DNA from: C-114 sp963719285
GTDB taxonomy: Bacteria; Chloroflexota; Limnocylindria; Limnocylindrales; CSP1-4
Length of the DNA stretch: 64,000 bases
Assembly (NCBI GenBank): GCA_963719285.1
Contig: CAVRBO010000002.1
Span: 124,001 to 188,000 of the forward strand
Direction of reading: 5' to 3'
Below, one piece after another: positions 1-8,688 of this stretch. Numbering within the stretch: the stretch's first letter is position 1; every line of letters starts with the position of its first letter. A model generated the notes under the pieces. That model was not told the origin of the DNA and did not search any database. It saw only the letters and a program-made list of their open reading frames with translations. The position numbers and the translations under genes are program-made.

Positions 1-1
1 A

Positions 2-679
2 CCCGTCCCGGATGGCTCCTACCGTGTCCGGATCGATGGGCTGGACGCGACCGGCAACCGGACGATCGTCGAACGGACGCTCGTCGTGGACCGGACGGCC
101 GGCTTCCTGCGCTGGTCGCACACCGCCTTCGATCCGCAGGACGGCGACGCGACCCTTCCTTCCTCCCGGCTGAGCTTCCGGCTGACCCGGTCGGCCAGGG
201 TGAGCCTCGCGATCGTGGACGCACGGGGCGTCGCGGTCCGGACGGTCTGGACCGCGCACGCGCTGCCCGCGGGCCAGCGGGTCTGGACCTGGGACGGTCG
301 CGCCACGAGCGGCGCGTTCGTCGCTCCGGGTGCGTACACGGCGGTCCTGAGCGTGTCGTCGGCGATCGGGACGACCGTCCTCCGGCGACCCGTGTTCGCC
401 GGCGCGTTCCGGGTGACCCCGTCCGCCACGACCCTGAAAGCAGGCACGACCCTCGCCCTGACGTTCCGGGCGGTCGAGGGACTCCGGAGCACGCCCGTCG
501 TCACCTTCCGGCAGCACGGTCGCGCCGCGGTCGCCCGGACCGCGGTGAGGCTGGCCGACGGGAGCTTCCGGGTGACCTTCACGGTCCGCCAGGGCAGCGG
601 CCCGGCATCCGCGCTCATCGCGGCGACGGATGCGACCGGACATCCCGAGCGCCAGACCGTGGCGCTGATCGTCCGCTGA
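2..679 (+). CDS. C-terminal part of a secreted protein with FlgD-like Ig domain (5' end outside window)
   Basis: The reading frame is open from the first bases of the window, so the start lies upstream; about 225 residues are visible. The visible part is beta-rich and contains a FlgD-Ig-like signature around WTWDGRATSG followed by VAPGAYT, the usual strand-turn pattern of Ig-like repeats that pack at the C-terminus of secreted or surface proteins. A second, Ig-like strand region follows up to the final LIVR. There is no catalytic motif. It probably belongs to a larger cell-surface or exported protein whose N-terminal domains are not in the window. The stop is followed directly by the IS110-type element, which may have separated it from the polysaccharide genes. 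Domain assignment is by motif only. Confidence 0.65.
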   Translation, partial: PVPDGSYRVRIDGLDATGNRTIVERTLVVDRTAGFLRWSHTAFDPQDGDATLPSSRLSFRLTRSARVSLAIVDARGVAVRTVWTAHALPAGQRVWTWDGRATSGAFVAPGAYTAVLSVSSAIGTTVLRRPVFAGAFRVTPSATTLKAGTTLALTFRAVEGLRSTPVVTFRQHGRAAVARTAVRLADGSFRVTFTVRQGSGPASALIAATDATGHPERQTVALIVR

Positions 680-709
680 ACGATCCGGGTTCCGGCGCGG
701 GCCCGCCAC

Positions 710-2110
710 CTACGGATGAAAGTCAAGTCGCTTGCGGGGGTTCCCGGGTGAGGGGCATCATCGTCGCGGTGCGGGCGATCGCCTGACCGAAGAGCAGGGT
801 TCGGGGCTGATCCCTGCCGCGCTGGTTGACGCTCAGCGTCGTGAGATGCGCGCCCCGTTTGCGTCGCCCGCACCGCTGCCGTTGGTCGAGCGCTCGGCGA
901 CCAGGCGGCGATACGCCGCCTCGGCCTGCTCGGCCCGTTCGGTCTCGAGGCGCCGTTCAGCGGCCGTGCCGGCGAGGCCGATCGCTCGACCCTGGGATCG
1001 CTCGGCTCCGACCCGGAGCTCGAGCAGCCGGACCTTGGCCCGATGGCGTGACGGGCGGCCGTACGCGTACTCCTCCGCCCGGTGCAGCAGGTGCCAGACG
1101 AGGACGGCCAGCTTGCGCGCGACGGCCACGATCGCGACGGGCCAACCACGCCGGGCGGCGATCCGCTGGGCGAAGGCCCGGAGCGGGCCCGGCGTCCGGC
1201 TCGCGACCCACGCCGCCTCGACGAGGACCTGGCGGGCGATCGCCGCGCCCTGCTTGCTGATCCGGCCATGGCGGGCCGGATCCTCGCCCGACTGGCTGAC
1301 CCGCGGATCGAGGCCGACGTACGCGACCAGTCGACCGGCGGCCGGGAACCGCCGGACGTCCCCGATGACGGCGGCGAGGGTGGCGGCCGTCGTGGCGCTC
1401 ACGCCGGGCAAGGTCATCAGTCGGCGCATGTCGGCCGATCCGAGGACGGCCGCCGCGAGGATCGCGTCGAGCCGGGCGATCTCCGTGTCGAGGAAGTCGA
1501 CCACCCGCAGGCTGGCCTCGACCCCCTCCCGCTCGTCGGCCGGCAGGTCCACCTCGGCCAGCCACGCTCGCCCGCGGCGCCCGAACAGGTCGCTCGCCGG
1601 CCCACGGCCGATGAGGTTGCGGATGAGGGCGGCATGGACCTGGTTCTTGGCCATCGTCCGCTGCTTCACCAGGTGGGCGCGCCGGCTCACCTGGCGACGG
1701 AGGGCGCCGGTCGCCTCGTCGGGCTGCCAGACGTCGGGCAGGAACCCCGACGCGAGGAGCTGGGCGAGGATCCGGGCGTCGATCCGGTCGGTCTTGGCGC
1801 GCAGCCGGGTGGCCGCCTTCGTCGCCTTCGGATCGGCCAGCACGACCCGGGCGTGCGGCGCGAGGATCCGGGCGATGGCCACCGCGTTGCCGGTCGCCTC
1901 GAGGGTCACCACGTCGCCGGGCTCAAGGCTCGCGCCGAACGCCTCGAGCTCGGCTGGTGCCGTGCCGACCCGGCGCGCCGGCCGCACCTGCCCATCCTCC
2001 GCGATCGCCACCTCGCAGAACCCGCGGTGGATGTCCAGTCCGATCGCCCGCATCACGACCTCCTCTCTCACGACCGTTGGAGACGCGGCGGGCGAACGAC
2101 ATCTACGGAT
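710..2110. mobile_element. Probable extent of the IS110-type insertion sequence
   Basis: The octamer CTACGGAT occurs at 710-717 and again at 2103-2110, flanking the transposase gene at a separation of about 1.4 kb, which is a normal IS110-family length. Such elements have no long terminal inverted repeats and often leave a short shared core at both ends. An 8-base match between two 150-base flanks has an appreciable chance of being coincidental, so these boundaries are tentative. An alternative is that the left (upstream) end reaches about 2280, which would leave room for a bridge RNA upstream of the transposase gene. Confidence 0.35.
833..2053 (-). CDS. IS110-family transposase (DEDD recombinase)
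   Basis: This 406-residue protein has the two-part IS110 layout. The N-terminal RuvC-like half carries D7 (GLDIH), E52 (VTLEATGN), D89 and D92 (KTDRIDA), the DEDD set. The C-terminal Transposase_20 half has LPGVSATTAATL, then YVGLDPRVSQSG, in which the conserved serine of the family lies. The start at 2053 is chosen because an upstream GAGAGGAGG ribosome site sits seven bases before the ATG; an in-frame extension to 2125 has no such site. In this family a structured bridge RNA from the non-coding end chooses donor and target. The ORF looks intact, so the element may be active. Terminal inverted repeats are not evident, as expected for IS110 proper. Confidence 0.92.
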   Translation of the reverse strand: MRAIGLDIHRGFCEVAIAEDGQVRPARRVGTAPAELEAFGASLEPGDVVTLEATGNAVAIARILAPHARVVLADPKATKAATRLRAKTDRIDARILAQLLASGFLPDVWQPDEATGALRRQVSRRAHLVKQRTMAKNQVHAALIRNLIGRGPASDLFGRRGRAWLAEVDLPADEREGVEASLRVVDFLDTEIARLDAILAAAVLGSADMRRLMTLPGVSATTAATLAAVIGDVRRFPAAGRLVAYVGLDPRVSQSGEDPARHGRISKQGAAIARQVLVEAAWVASRTPGPLRAFAQRIAARRGWPVAIVAVARKLAVLVWHLLHRAEEYAYGRPSRHRAKVRLLELRVGAERSQGRAIGLAGTAAERRLETERAEQAEAAYRRLVAERSTNGSGAGDANGARISRR

Positions 2111-2260
2111 CCGTGCTCGAGGCACACCCGGGCAGTCGCAGGGGCGGCCAACTACAAATCGCGGGCTCGAAGCCCACTAGGTGGACGGCCTGCCCAGCTG
2201 CGTTCTCCCTGAGCCCCTGTCCCAGGCATCCACGGACCATACCGCGGGGCCTGGTCGGAG

Positions 2261-2296
2261 TTCAGGACGGCAGTGTCATGCAACTACAATCCACCC
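2261..2296 (+). promoter_or_regulatory. Promoter for the polyprenol-phosphate sugar synthase gene
   Basis: TACAAT at 2285-2290 lies six bases before the ATG at 2297, with TTCAGG at 2261-2266 at an 18-base spacing. The distance implies transcription beginning at or very near the start codon, so the message would be leaderless. No ribosome site is seen. Confidence 0.45.
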
Positions 2297-3103
2297 ATGA
2301 CCGAGCGCCAGCCAGCGGCCGTCGACACGACGGCGACCGACCCGCGTCCCGCGGCTTCCGGGGCCGGGCCATGGGTCGTCGTGCCCACGTACAACGAGAT
2401 CGAGAACATCGACTCGATCACGGCGGCCATCCTGGCGGCAGTGCCGGGCGCGACGCTGCTCGTCGTGGACGACGGCTCACCCGATGGGACCGGCGACCGG
2501 GCCGACGAGCTGGCGCGGCTCGAGCCGCGCATCCGGGTCCGCCACCGGGCGGCCAAGCAGGGCCTGGGTCGGGCCTACCTCGACGGGTTCCGCGTCGCCC
2601 TCGACGGGGGAGCGACGGCCGTCATCCAGATGGACGCGGACTGGTCGCACGATCCCGCCGTCCTGCCCGCGCTCATCGACCCGGTCGAGCGCGATGAGGC
2701 CGACCTCGTGATCGGCTCGCGCTACACCCCGGGTGGCGGCGTCGTGGACTGGGGTATCGCCCGGCGCGTGGTCAGTCGGGGCGGCAGCCTGTTCGCCCGG
2801 ATCGTCCTGGGCCTGGGCCCGCACGACCTGACCGGCGGTTTCAAGGCCTGGCGCGCCTCGACCCTGGAGGCGATCCCGTTCGACGGCGTGCACGCCGGCG
2901 GGTATGTCTTCCAGATCGAGATGACCTATCGGGCGAGCCTCGCCGGCGCTCGCATCCGCGAGATCCCGATCACCTTCCGCGACCGCCGGGTGGGCCTTTC
3001 CAAGATGAACCGCCGGATCATCGTCGAGGCGCTCGTCGTCGTCTGCCAGCTCCGTCTCGACGCGATCGTCCGGCGGGTCCGCGGGCGCTCGGCCGGCCGA
3101 TGA
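2297..3103 (+). CDS. Polyprenol-phosphate mannose (DPM1-like) synthase, GT2
   Basis: This 268-residue enzyme is expected to move a sugar, probably mannose, from a nucleotide donor to polyprenyl phosphate at the inner membrane face, giving a lipid-linked donor for glycan or protein glycosylation. GT2 motifs are in order: VVPTYNE near residue 30, VVDDGSPDGTG near 57, the metal-binding QMDADWSHDP near 115, GSRYTPGG, GGFKAWR and EIPITFRDR. There is no C-terminal membrane domain, so it is the short soluble form. ATG 2297 is preferred to GTG 2273 because homology begins after it and TACAAT lies just upstream. It overlaps the next gene by four bases (ATGA). Sugar specificity cannot be read from sequence. 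Confidence 0.88.
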   Translation: MTERQPAAVDTTATDPRPAASGAGPWVVVPTYNEIENIDSITAAILAAVPGATLLVVDDGSPDGTGDRADELARLEPRIRVRHRAAKQGLGRAYLDGFRVALDGGATAVIQMDADWSHDPAVLPALIDPVERDEADLVIGSRYTPGGGVVDWGIARRVVSRGGSLFARIVLGLGPHDLTGGFKAWRASTLEAIPFDGVHAGGYVFQIEMTYRASLAGARIREIPITFRDRRVGLSKMNRRIIVEALVVVCQLRLDAIVRRVRGRSAGR

Positions 3104-4398
3104 CCGGGCGGCTCGGGTCGCGCCGGCGAGTCGCCAGACCGCCGATCGCCGGCGTCCGCGTCGTCGTCGACGTTCGGCCGCTCCAGGACCCGGGGAAGGC
3201 GCCCACGACCGCGACGTATCTGCGCGAACTCCTCGGCGCGTATGCCGCGGACCCGCTCGACGGCGAGTCGTTCGCGATCGTCCTCCAGGCGGGCCTGCCC
3301 GACCCCGTGGCTGCGCCGGGGCTCGAGCTCCTGCCGATCGTCGCTCGTCGAGCCCTGCCGCCGACGAGCCTGCTCGGCGCGGGCTCCCTGACGGTCGATC
3401 CGTTCCTCCTCCGGAGCGCATCGGTCGGGACGGCCTGGGGAGCGGAGCGCGGCGGTGCGGCCGGAGCCGTCTATCACACGGCCGGCGGCGCGGTCCCGCT
3501 CGGTTCGTCCGTACCGGTCGTGGTGACGCTCCTCGACCTTGCACCGTGGGAGCTGCCGAGCGTCTACCAGGCGACCGTCGCCGCTCGCTTCGGCCAGCGC
3601 CTGCGAGCACGCATCCTGCGCGGCACGGCGGCGGTCATCGTCGGCTCGACGGCCGCGGCGCTGTCGGCGCGGCGCCTGCTGCACGTCCGGCGCGACCGGA
3701 TCCGCGTCGTCGCGCTGGCGGCCCGGCCGCCCTTCCGTCCCGAGGCGGCCGCCGGAGCCGCCGCGGAGGCCGCCCTGCTCGGCATCGCCGGCCGCTACTT
3801 CGTCTACCCGGGCCGCTACGACGCCAGGCAGGACCTCGGCACGCTCCTGCGGGCGCTGGCCGACCTCGCCGAGGGGACGGACGGAACGCGCGACCGGGTG
3901 AGGACGGGCGCCGACGCTCATCCGGCGGACTGGCCACCTCGTCTCGTGCTCCTCGGCGCGAGCCCGGACGACCGGGCCGCGCTCGCCAAGGCGGCCGCCC
4001 GCGAGGGCGTCGGGGAGCTGCTGGCGTACGCGCCGTATGCCTCGGACGAGCGCCTCGCCGCTCTCGTGGCCGGCGCGCGGGCGGTCGTGCTGCCGACGCT
4101 GAGCGACGCCGCTGGGCTCGGGGCGATCGAGGCGACCGCGGCCGGCGTGCCGATCGTCGCGTCGGCCGTCGGCGCCCTGCCCGAGCTCGCGGCCGGCGTC
4201 GGGATCCTCGTCGAGCCGCGCGATCCCGGTCGCCTCGCCGCGGCACTGGCCACGGCCTGGTCCGACGACACCGTCCACGACCGGCTCACGACCGCCGCTC
4301 GCGCCCGCTCGCACAAGTCGTCCAGGACGTGGCGGGACGTGGCCTACGACACGCGCGCGGTGTACGCGTCGATCGCCCGCCCCGGCGTCCGCCTCTGA
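3100..4398 (+). CDS. GT4-family glycosyltransferase
   Basis: The 432-residue product has a GT-B fold: an N-terminal Rossmann half beginning VRVVVDVRPLQDPGK and a C-terminal half with YFVYPGRYDARQDL, VLLGASPDDRAAL and the donor-binding segment SDAAGLGAIEATAAGVP, in which the EAxxxGxP pattern marks GT4 enzymes. It overlaps the preceding GT2 gene by four bases, so the two are translationally coupled and probably act in one lipid-linked or polysaccharide pathway. Acceptor and donor are unknown. No membrane segment is seen. The gene ends 141 bases before the convergent DUF3048 gene. Confidence 0.85.
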   Translation: MTGRLGSRRRVARPPIAGVRVVVDVRPLQDPGKAPTTATYLRELLGAYAADPLDGESFAIVLQAGLPDPVAAPGLELLPIVARRALPPTSLLGAGSLTVDPFLLRSASVGTAWGAERGGAAGAVYHTAGGAVPLGSSVPVVVTLLDLAPWELPSVYQATVAARFGQRLRARILRGTAAVIVGSTAAALSARRLLHVRRDRIRVVALAARPPFRPEAAAGAAAEAALLGIAGRYFVYPGRYDARQDLGTLLRALADLAEGTDGTRDRVRTGADAHPADWPPRLVLLGASPDDRAALAKAAAREGVGELLAYAPYASDERLAALVAGARAVVLPTLSDAAGLGAIEATAAGVPIVASAVGALPELAAGVGILVEPRDPGRLAAALATAWSDDTVHDRLTTAARARSHKSSRTWRDVAYDTRAVYASIARPGVRL

Positions 4399-4539
4399 GC
4401 GATCGGAACCGGGGCCGGGCGGGGAGCGACCGGCCGCGAGCCCGACGCGTGCGCCCCGGCAGTGCCGGGACGCGACCGGCGCGGATGCGGAACGGGGCCC
4501 TGGACCAGCGCCCCGAACCTCAGGCCAGGGCCTGGAAGC

Positions 4540-5820
4540 TCAGACGATCGCCCCGAAGCTCGGCCGGCGCAGGTCGACCGTGGGCGACGGAGACGTCCGG
4601 TAGCCGGACGGGCTCGGGCTCGGGTTCTGGTCGGGTGGCGGCGGTGCCTTGCCGGCCTTGAACTTGACGATGTCGGTCGTCTTCATCACCTGGATGAACG
4701 TCTGGCCCGCGGTGAGGGTCACCTGGTGGCCGGCCGCGTCGTAGAACAGGGTGGGCGCGGTCAACGACTTCTTGCGCCACGTTCCCTTGATCGTGACCCC
4801 GTTGGTCGCGATCCAGGCGGTCCCCTTGCCGGTGACCGTCGCCTCCAGCCGTCCGTGGTTCGACCCGTCGTTGAGCGGTCCGAACTTCATGAGCATCACG
4901 ATGACGTTCTTCGGGCCCACCGCCTGCTTCGTGCTCGGGTCCGTCTGCTGCTTGGCGAAGCCGGTCACGAAGCGCTTGTACGTGTTCGTGGCCCGGTCGT
5001 ACTTGTAGACGATGTGGTTGTAGGAGTAGTCGGTCTCGATCGTGCCGCCGACCGGGCGCTTCTCGAGCGGGGCGTCGGGCGCGAACTTCCAGACGGGGCC
5101 GCCCGGTGCCTTGGTCGCGCCGACCTTCGTCGCCAGCTGGCGGAGCTGCTTGCCGGTCGTGTACAGGTTGTGCGGCGGGAACTTCGTCGTGACGCGCCGG
5201 AAGTACGCGCCGTTGTAGAACTGGTTCGCGTCGAACACGAGCTGCCCATGGCCCTGCGCACGAAGGGTGGCCAATGCCTGTGGCGAGCCGCCGGCGTGGA
5301 CGTATGCGGCGCGCCACTCGGCCGCCCAGGCGATGTAGTAGTAGCGCGAGCTGCGGACCGGCCCCACGTCGCCGGGCGGGGTGTTCTCCTGGAAGACCAT
5401 CATGTAGCGCGGGATGCCGCCCTCGGCGGGAGCCTGCCACACGACCGACGCCGAGCTGAAGCCCGACTGCAGCCGGGCCGGCGACAGGTCGTCGATCATC
5501 ACCGCGATGGGGTGGAGCTTGGCTCTCGCGGGGGTCGTGAGCAGCCCGTCGAGCGGGGCGACGGCCATGACCGGCGTGGGGACGGGCGTCGGCGTGGGCG
5601 ACGGCGTGATCTCGGGGCTCGGCGACTCAGACTCGCCGGATGGGCTTGAGCCCGAGTCGCTCGGGGCACCGCTCGAGCCGATGGCCGCCGGGCTCCCGGG
5701 TGTGCCGCTCGACGCGACGGGGCTGAACAGGCCACCGGTCGAGGCGATGAATACGACGCCGGCGACGACCACCGCGACGAGGCCGAGCGCGATGGCCCTG
5801 GCCCTCACGGACGAGGTCAT
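4540..5820 (-). CDS. DUF3048 (YerB-like) exported protein
   Basis: The 426-residue protein starts with one hydrophobic helix (residues 8-27, LGLVAVVVAGVVFIAS), followed by a Ser/Pro/Thr-rich linker of about 65 residues with TPSPTPTPVPTP, then a DUF3048 domain (PIAVMIDDLSPARLQSGF, GPVRSSRYYY, FDANQFYNGAYFRR) and its C-terminal lobe (YSYNHIVYKYD to FIQVMKTTDIV). A second Pro/Ser tail ends the protein. The family is exported or membrane-anchored in Gram-positive and related bacteria; its biochemical role is not established. Here it is embedded in glycan genes but transcribed in the opposite direction, so a cell-wall role is only a guess. Confidence 0.85.
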   Translation of the reverse strand: MTSSVRARAIALGLVAVVVAGVVFIASTGGLFSPVASSGTPGSPAAIGSSGAPSDSGSSPSGESESPSPEITPSPTPTPVPTPVMAVAPLDGLLTTPARAKLHPIAVMIDDLSPARLQSGFSSASVVWQAPAEGGIPRYMMVFQENTPPGDVGPVRSSRYYYIAWAAEWRAAYVHAGGSPQALATLRAQGHGQLVFDANQFYNGAYFRRVTTKFPPHNLYTTGKQLRQLATKVGATKAPGGPVWKFAPDAPLEKRPVGGTIETDYSYNHIVYKYDRATNTYKRFVTGFAKQQTDPSTKQAVGPKNVIVMLMKFGPLNDGSNHGRLEATVTGKGTAWIATNGVTIKGTWRKKSLTAPTLFYDAAGHQVTLTAGQTFIQVMKTTDIVKFKAGKAPPPPDQNPSPSPSGYRTSPSPTVDLRRPSFGAIV

Positions 5821-6042
5821 GGATGCAGACTCCTCACTGGCGCGCGGCGCGGTCCCTGCGTACCGGCGGGTCCCCCGCTTGCGTGGCGCCCTTCACGCGA
5901 ACACGCGGCAGGATAGCGGAGGTCGCCCGGACATGGGTCGAACGTCCCGGTGCCCGGCGGCGCGCGGCGCGGTAGTCTGAGGGCGCACGACTCCAACGCC
6001 TCCGCCGAGGCTCGCCGCCCGCGCCACCACGAGGATCCCACC

Positions 6043-6756
6043 ATGACGGACCAGCCGACCCCGAAGCCGACCCCCGCCCGCCGCGCCGCGGCCGCGAAGC
6101 CGGCGACCGCGAAGGCCGCGAAGCCCAAGGCCCCGAACCAGACGACCGCGGGCAGGACCGCGGCCACCAAACCGTCCACGAGCAGGGTGCCGACGCGGAA
6201 GACGCCGACCGCCGCCAAGGCAGCGCCCGCGCCGAGGACGGGGTCGGCGACGGCGGGCTCCAACGGGAACGGGCATGGGGCCGAGGCGGCGGTCCCGGGG
6301 ACCGTCTCGATCCTCGCCCGTGACGGCAGCACGATCCTCCCCGAGGCGATGGCTGAGCCCGGGGACACCGGCATCACCCGTGGCGCGGTCGGCCGGCTCG
6401 AGGCCCACGACGTCGAGGTGACCCAGGGAGCGGTGGGGGCGGCCCGCGCCGAGCGGGTCTCGGTCCAGATGGGCGCCCTCGGCTTCGCCCTGACCGGCGA
6501 TCTCTCGATGAGCCAGAGCGTCGCCCGCACCATCGTCGCCCGCGAGGCGCACCTCGACCAGTCGGCCAGCCAGATGGTCGTCGCCCAAGAGGTCCACATG
6601 GAGCGTGGCAGCAACGCGTTGATCGTCATCGCCCGGCGGGTGGATGGCGAAGTCCGGGCACTCCTCGACTGGCGCGGTGCGGTCGCGTTCGGGGTCGCGG
6701 TGGGTGTCGTGCTCAGCGTCTTCGGCCGCGGAGGCCGGAAAGGGCGGAAGGGCTGA
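6043..6756 (+). CDS. Lys/Ala/Pro-rich protein with repeat region and C-terminal membrane helix
   Basis: The 237-residue product has three parts. Residues 1 to about 75 are a histone-H1-like tail rich in Lys, Ala, Pro and Thr (RRAAAAKPATAKAAK, PTRKTPTAAKAAP). Residues about 95-195 are short hydrophobic/polar repeats (GAVGRLEAHDVEVTQGAVG, QMGALGFALTGDLSMSQSVA, VVAQEVHMERG), which resemble a bactofilin-like beta-solenoid. The last part has a single membrane helix (GAVAFGVAVGVVLSVFG) and a basic end. ATG 6043 follows CCACC and starts the low-complexity tail; the in-frame extension upstream is not convincing. Function is unknown; it could link DNA or an anionic polymer to the membrane. Confidence 0.7.
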   Translation: MTDQPTPKPTPARRAAAAKPATAKAAKPKAPNQTTAGRTAATKPSTSRVPTRKTPTAAKAAPAPRTGSATAGSNGNGHGAEAAVPGTVSILARDGSTILPEAMAEPGDTGITRGAVGRLEAHDVEVTQGAVGAARAERVSVQMGALGFALTGDLSMSQSVARTIVAREAHLDQSASQMVVAQEVHMERGSNALIVIARRVDGEVRALLDWRGAVAFGVAVGVVLSVFGRGGRKGRKG

Positions 6757-6770
6757 GTTCGCGCCTCGGG

Positions 6771-6776
6771 TATACT
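6771..6776 (+). promoter_or_regulatory. Candidate -10 box ahead of the wbp-like operon
   Basis: TATACT at 6771-6776 is the best AT-rich hexamer between the preceding gene (stop 6756) and the GTG at 6893. It would give a leader of about 110 bases. No good -35 box is seen, so this is a weak call. Confidence 0.3.
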
Positions 6777-6892
6777 CGCAGACCGCCGATGTCCGAGTGC
6801 CCGGCTCCGGCACGACCTGCCGGTTCCACCCGGCACGACCTGCCGTCCGGCCAGACACCGCGCAGCAGCCAAGGACAGGAGCCCACCGACCC

Positions 6893-7573
6893 GTGATCGA
6901 TCCATCGGCGCGCGTCCACGGGACCGCGGACCTCGAGGCCGACGTGGCCGTCGGGCCACGGACGAGCATCTGGCATCGGGCCCAGGTCCGCACGGGTGCG
7001 CGGATCGGCGCCGATTGCGTGATCGGCCGGGACGCGTTCATCGATGAGAGCGTCACCCTCGGCGACAAGGTCAAGGTCCAGAACCTGGCCCTCGTGTATC
7101 ACGGCGTGACGGTCGAGGACGGCGTCTTCATCGGACCGAACGCGATCCTCACCAACGACCGCTTTCCGCGGGCGATCACCTCGACCGGCGACCTGGCCCG
7201 GGCCACGGACTGGCAGGTGAGTCCGATCGTCCTCCGTCACGGCTGCTCGATCGGGGCCGGCGCGGTCGTCGTCGCCGGCACGGACGTGGGCCGGTTCGCG
7301 ACCGTCGGGGCCGGCGCGATCGTCACCCGGAACGTTCCGGACAACGCGCTCGTCGTGGGCAACCCCGCCCGCCGCATCGGCTGGGTCTGCGACTGCGGCC
7401 AGCGGCTGACGGACTCGGCGACCGGCGCGCCCGTCCCGGCCGCGCCGCACGGCGACCCGGACCTGTTCTGCGCCGCGTGCGACCGCCATTTCGTGTACGT
7501 GCCCGACGCCGAGGCCATCCGGGACGTCCCCGCCGCGGTCCCGTCCGCGGTCCGCGCAGGAGCCAAGGCATGA
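6893..7573 (+). CDS. wbpD: UDP-2-acetamido-3-amino-2,3-dideoxyglucuronate N-acetyltransferase (WbpD-like)
   Basis: This 226-residue protein is a left-handed beta-helix acyltransferase. It would acetylate the 3-amino group of UDP-GlcNAc(3NH2)A using acetyl-CoA. Hexapeptide repeats run from IDPSARVHG through CVIGRDAFIDESV, GVFIGPNAILTNDRFPR and CSIGAGAVVVAGTDVG to NVPDNALVVGNPARRIG. A C-terminal zinc-ribbon-like pair (CDCG near 168, CAAC near 198) is typical of this subgroup. GTG 6893 is chosen because AAGGACAGGAG lies about a dozen bases upstream and homology starts there. It overlaps the aminotransferase gene by four bases and opens the sugar-nucleotide operon, which supports the specific assignment over a generic acetyltransferase. 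Confidence 0.82.
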   Translation: MIDPSARVHGTADLEADVAVGPRTSIWHRAQVRTGARIGADCVIGRDAFIDESVTLGDKVKVQNLALVYHGVTVEDGVFIGPNAILTNDRFPRAITSTGDLARATDWQVSPIVLRHGCSIGAGAVVVAGTDVGRFATVGAGAIVTRNVPDNALVVGNPARRIGWVCDCGQRLTDSATGAPVPAAPHGDPDLFCAACDRHFVYVPDAEAIRDVPAAVPSAVRAGAKA

Positions 7574-8688
7574 TCCCGATCTCCAAGCCGGACATCGGAC
7601 CGGCCGAGGAAGAGGCCGTCCTCGAGGTCCTCCGCTCGGGGATGCTCGCGATGGGCAAGAAGACCGAGGCGTTCGAACAGGCCTGGGCCGCGTATTGCGG
7701 CGTCCGCCACGCGATCTTCATGGCCAACGGCACGCTCGCCCAGGAGGCGGTCCTCCACGGCCTGGGCATCGGTCCCGGCGACGAGGTCATCACGGTCAGC
7801 TTCAGCTTCAACGCGACGGTGAGCGTCATCCTCCGGACCGGCGCCCGCCCGGTCTTCGTCGACATCCGGGCCGAGGACTTCGCGATGGACCCCGACCTGG
7901 TCGAGGCCGCCATCACGCCGCGCACGAAGGCGATCATGCCGGTCCATCTGTATGGGCTCATGGCCGATATGGACCCGCTCGTGGCGATCGCCGAGCGGCA
8001 CGGGTTGACGATCGTCGAGGACGCGGCGCAGGCGCACGGGGCGTCCTACGGCGGCCGCAGGGCCGGCCAGTTCGGGCCGGCGATGTTCAGCACCTACGCC
8101 ACGAAGAACCTCATGACCGGTGAGGGCGGTTTCGCGACGACCGACGACGACGGGCTGGCCGATCGGATCCGCCTCTTCCGCAACCACGGGATGCGGGTCC
8201 GCTACTACCACGAGGAGCTCGGCTCGAACTACAAGCCGACCGACCTCGTGGCGGCCATCGGCCTTGCCCAGCTGGCCAAGCTCGACGAGCGCACGGCCCG
8301 GCGGCGGCACAACGCCGCGGCGCTCACCGCCGGCCTGGCGGGCTACCTGACACCGGCCGAACCCACCGGGCGCGAGCACGTCTGGCACCAGTACACGATG
8401 CGTTTCCCGGGCGAGCAGAAGCAGGTCGTCGACGGGCTGGCCGAACGCGGGGTGGGCACCCTTCTCTACTATCCGGTGCCGATCCACAAGCAGGCCTACC
8501 TGCAGCCCATCCTGCCCGGAGCGGCCGATCTCGACCTGCCGGTCACGAACCTGCTGTCCGGGGAGATCGTGTCGGTCCCCGTCAGGCCGAGCCTGACCGA
8601 CGACGAACTGGCGACGGTGATCGCGGCCATCCGCGAGGTGGCCACGCCGCAGGCCGGGCCCCGACGGGCGGGAGCCACCGCCTCGTGA
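7570..8688 (+). CDS. wbpE: UDP-2-acetamido-2-deoxy-3-oxoglucuronate aminotransferase (WbpE-like, DegT/DnrJ/EryC1)
   Basis: This 372-residue PLP enzyme of the sugar aminotransferase family would put an amino group, normally from glutamate, on the 3-keto sugar made by the dehydrogenases downstream. Motifs are ISKPDIGPAEEEAV at the N-terminus, FMANGTLAQEAVL near 50, PVHLYGLMADMDPL near 125, EDAAQAHGA near 155, and the PLP-lysine segment YATKNLMTGEGG near 180. The C-terminal VWHQYTMRF is also standard. It overlaps the acetyltransferase gene by ATGA and the oxidoreductase gene by GTGA. Length matches WbpE and relatives. The exact sugar is inferred from the operon. Confidence 0.87.
   Translation: MIPISKPDIGPAEEEAVLEVLRSGMLAMGKKTEAFEQAWAAYCGVRHAIFMANGTLAQEAVLHGLGIGPGDEVITVSFSFNATVSVILRTGARPVFVDIRAEDFAMDPDLVEAAITPRTKAIMPVHLYGLMADMDPLVAIAERHGLTIVEDAAQAHGASYGGRRAGQFGPAMFSTYATKNLMTGEGGFATTDDDGLADRIRLFRNHGMRVRYYHEELGSNYKPTDLVAAIGLAQLAKLDERTARRRHNAAALTAGLAGYLTPAEPTGREHVWHQYTMRFPGEQKQVVDGLAERGVGTLLYYPVPIHKQAYLQPILPGAADLDLPVTNLLSGEIVSVPVRPSLTDDELATVIAAIREVATPQAGPRRAGATAS

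Noticed and set aside
833..2053. Plus-strand frames overlapping the transposase gene
   Set aside because: They are antisense shadows with Arg/Ala-rich products; the minus-strand frame carries the complete IS110 motifs.
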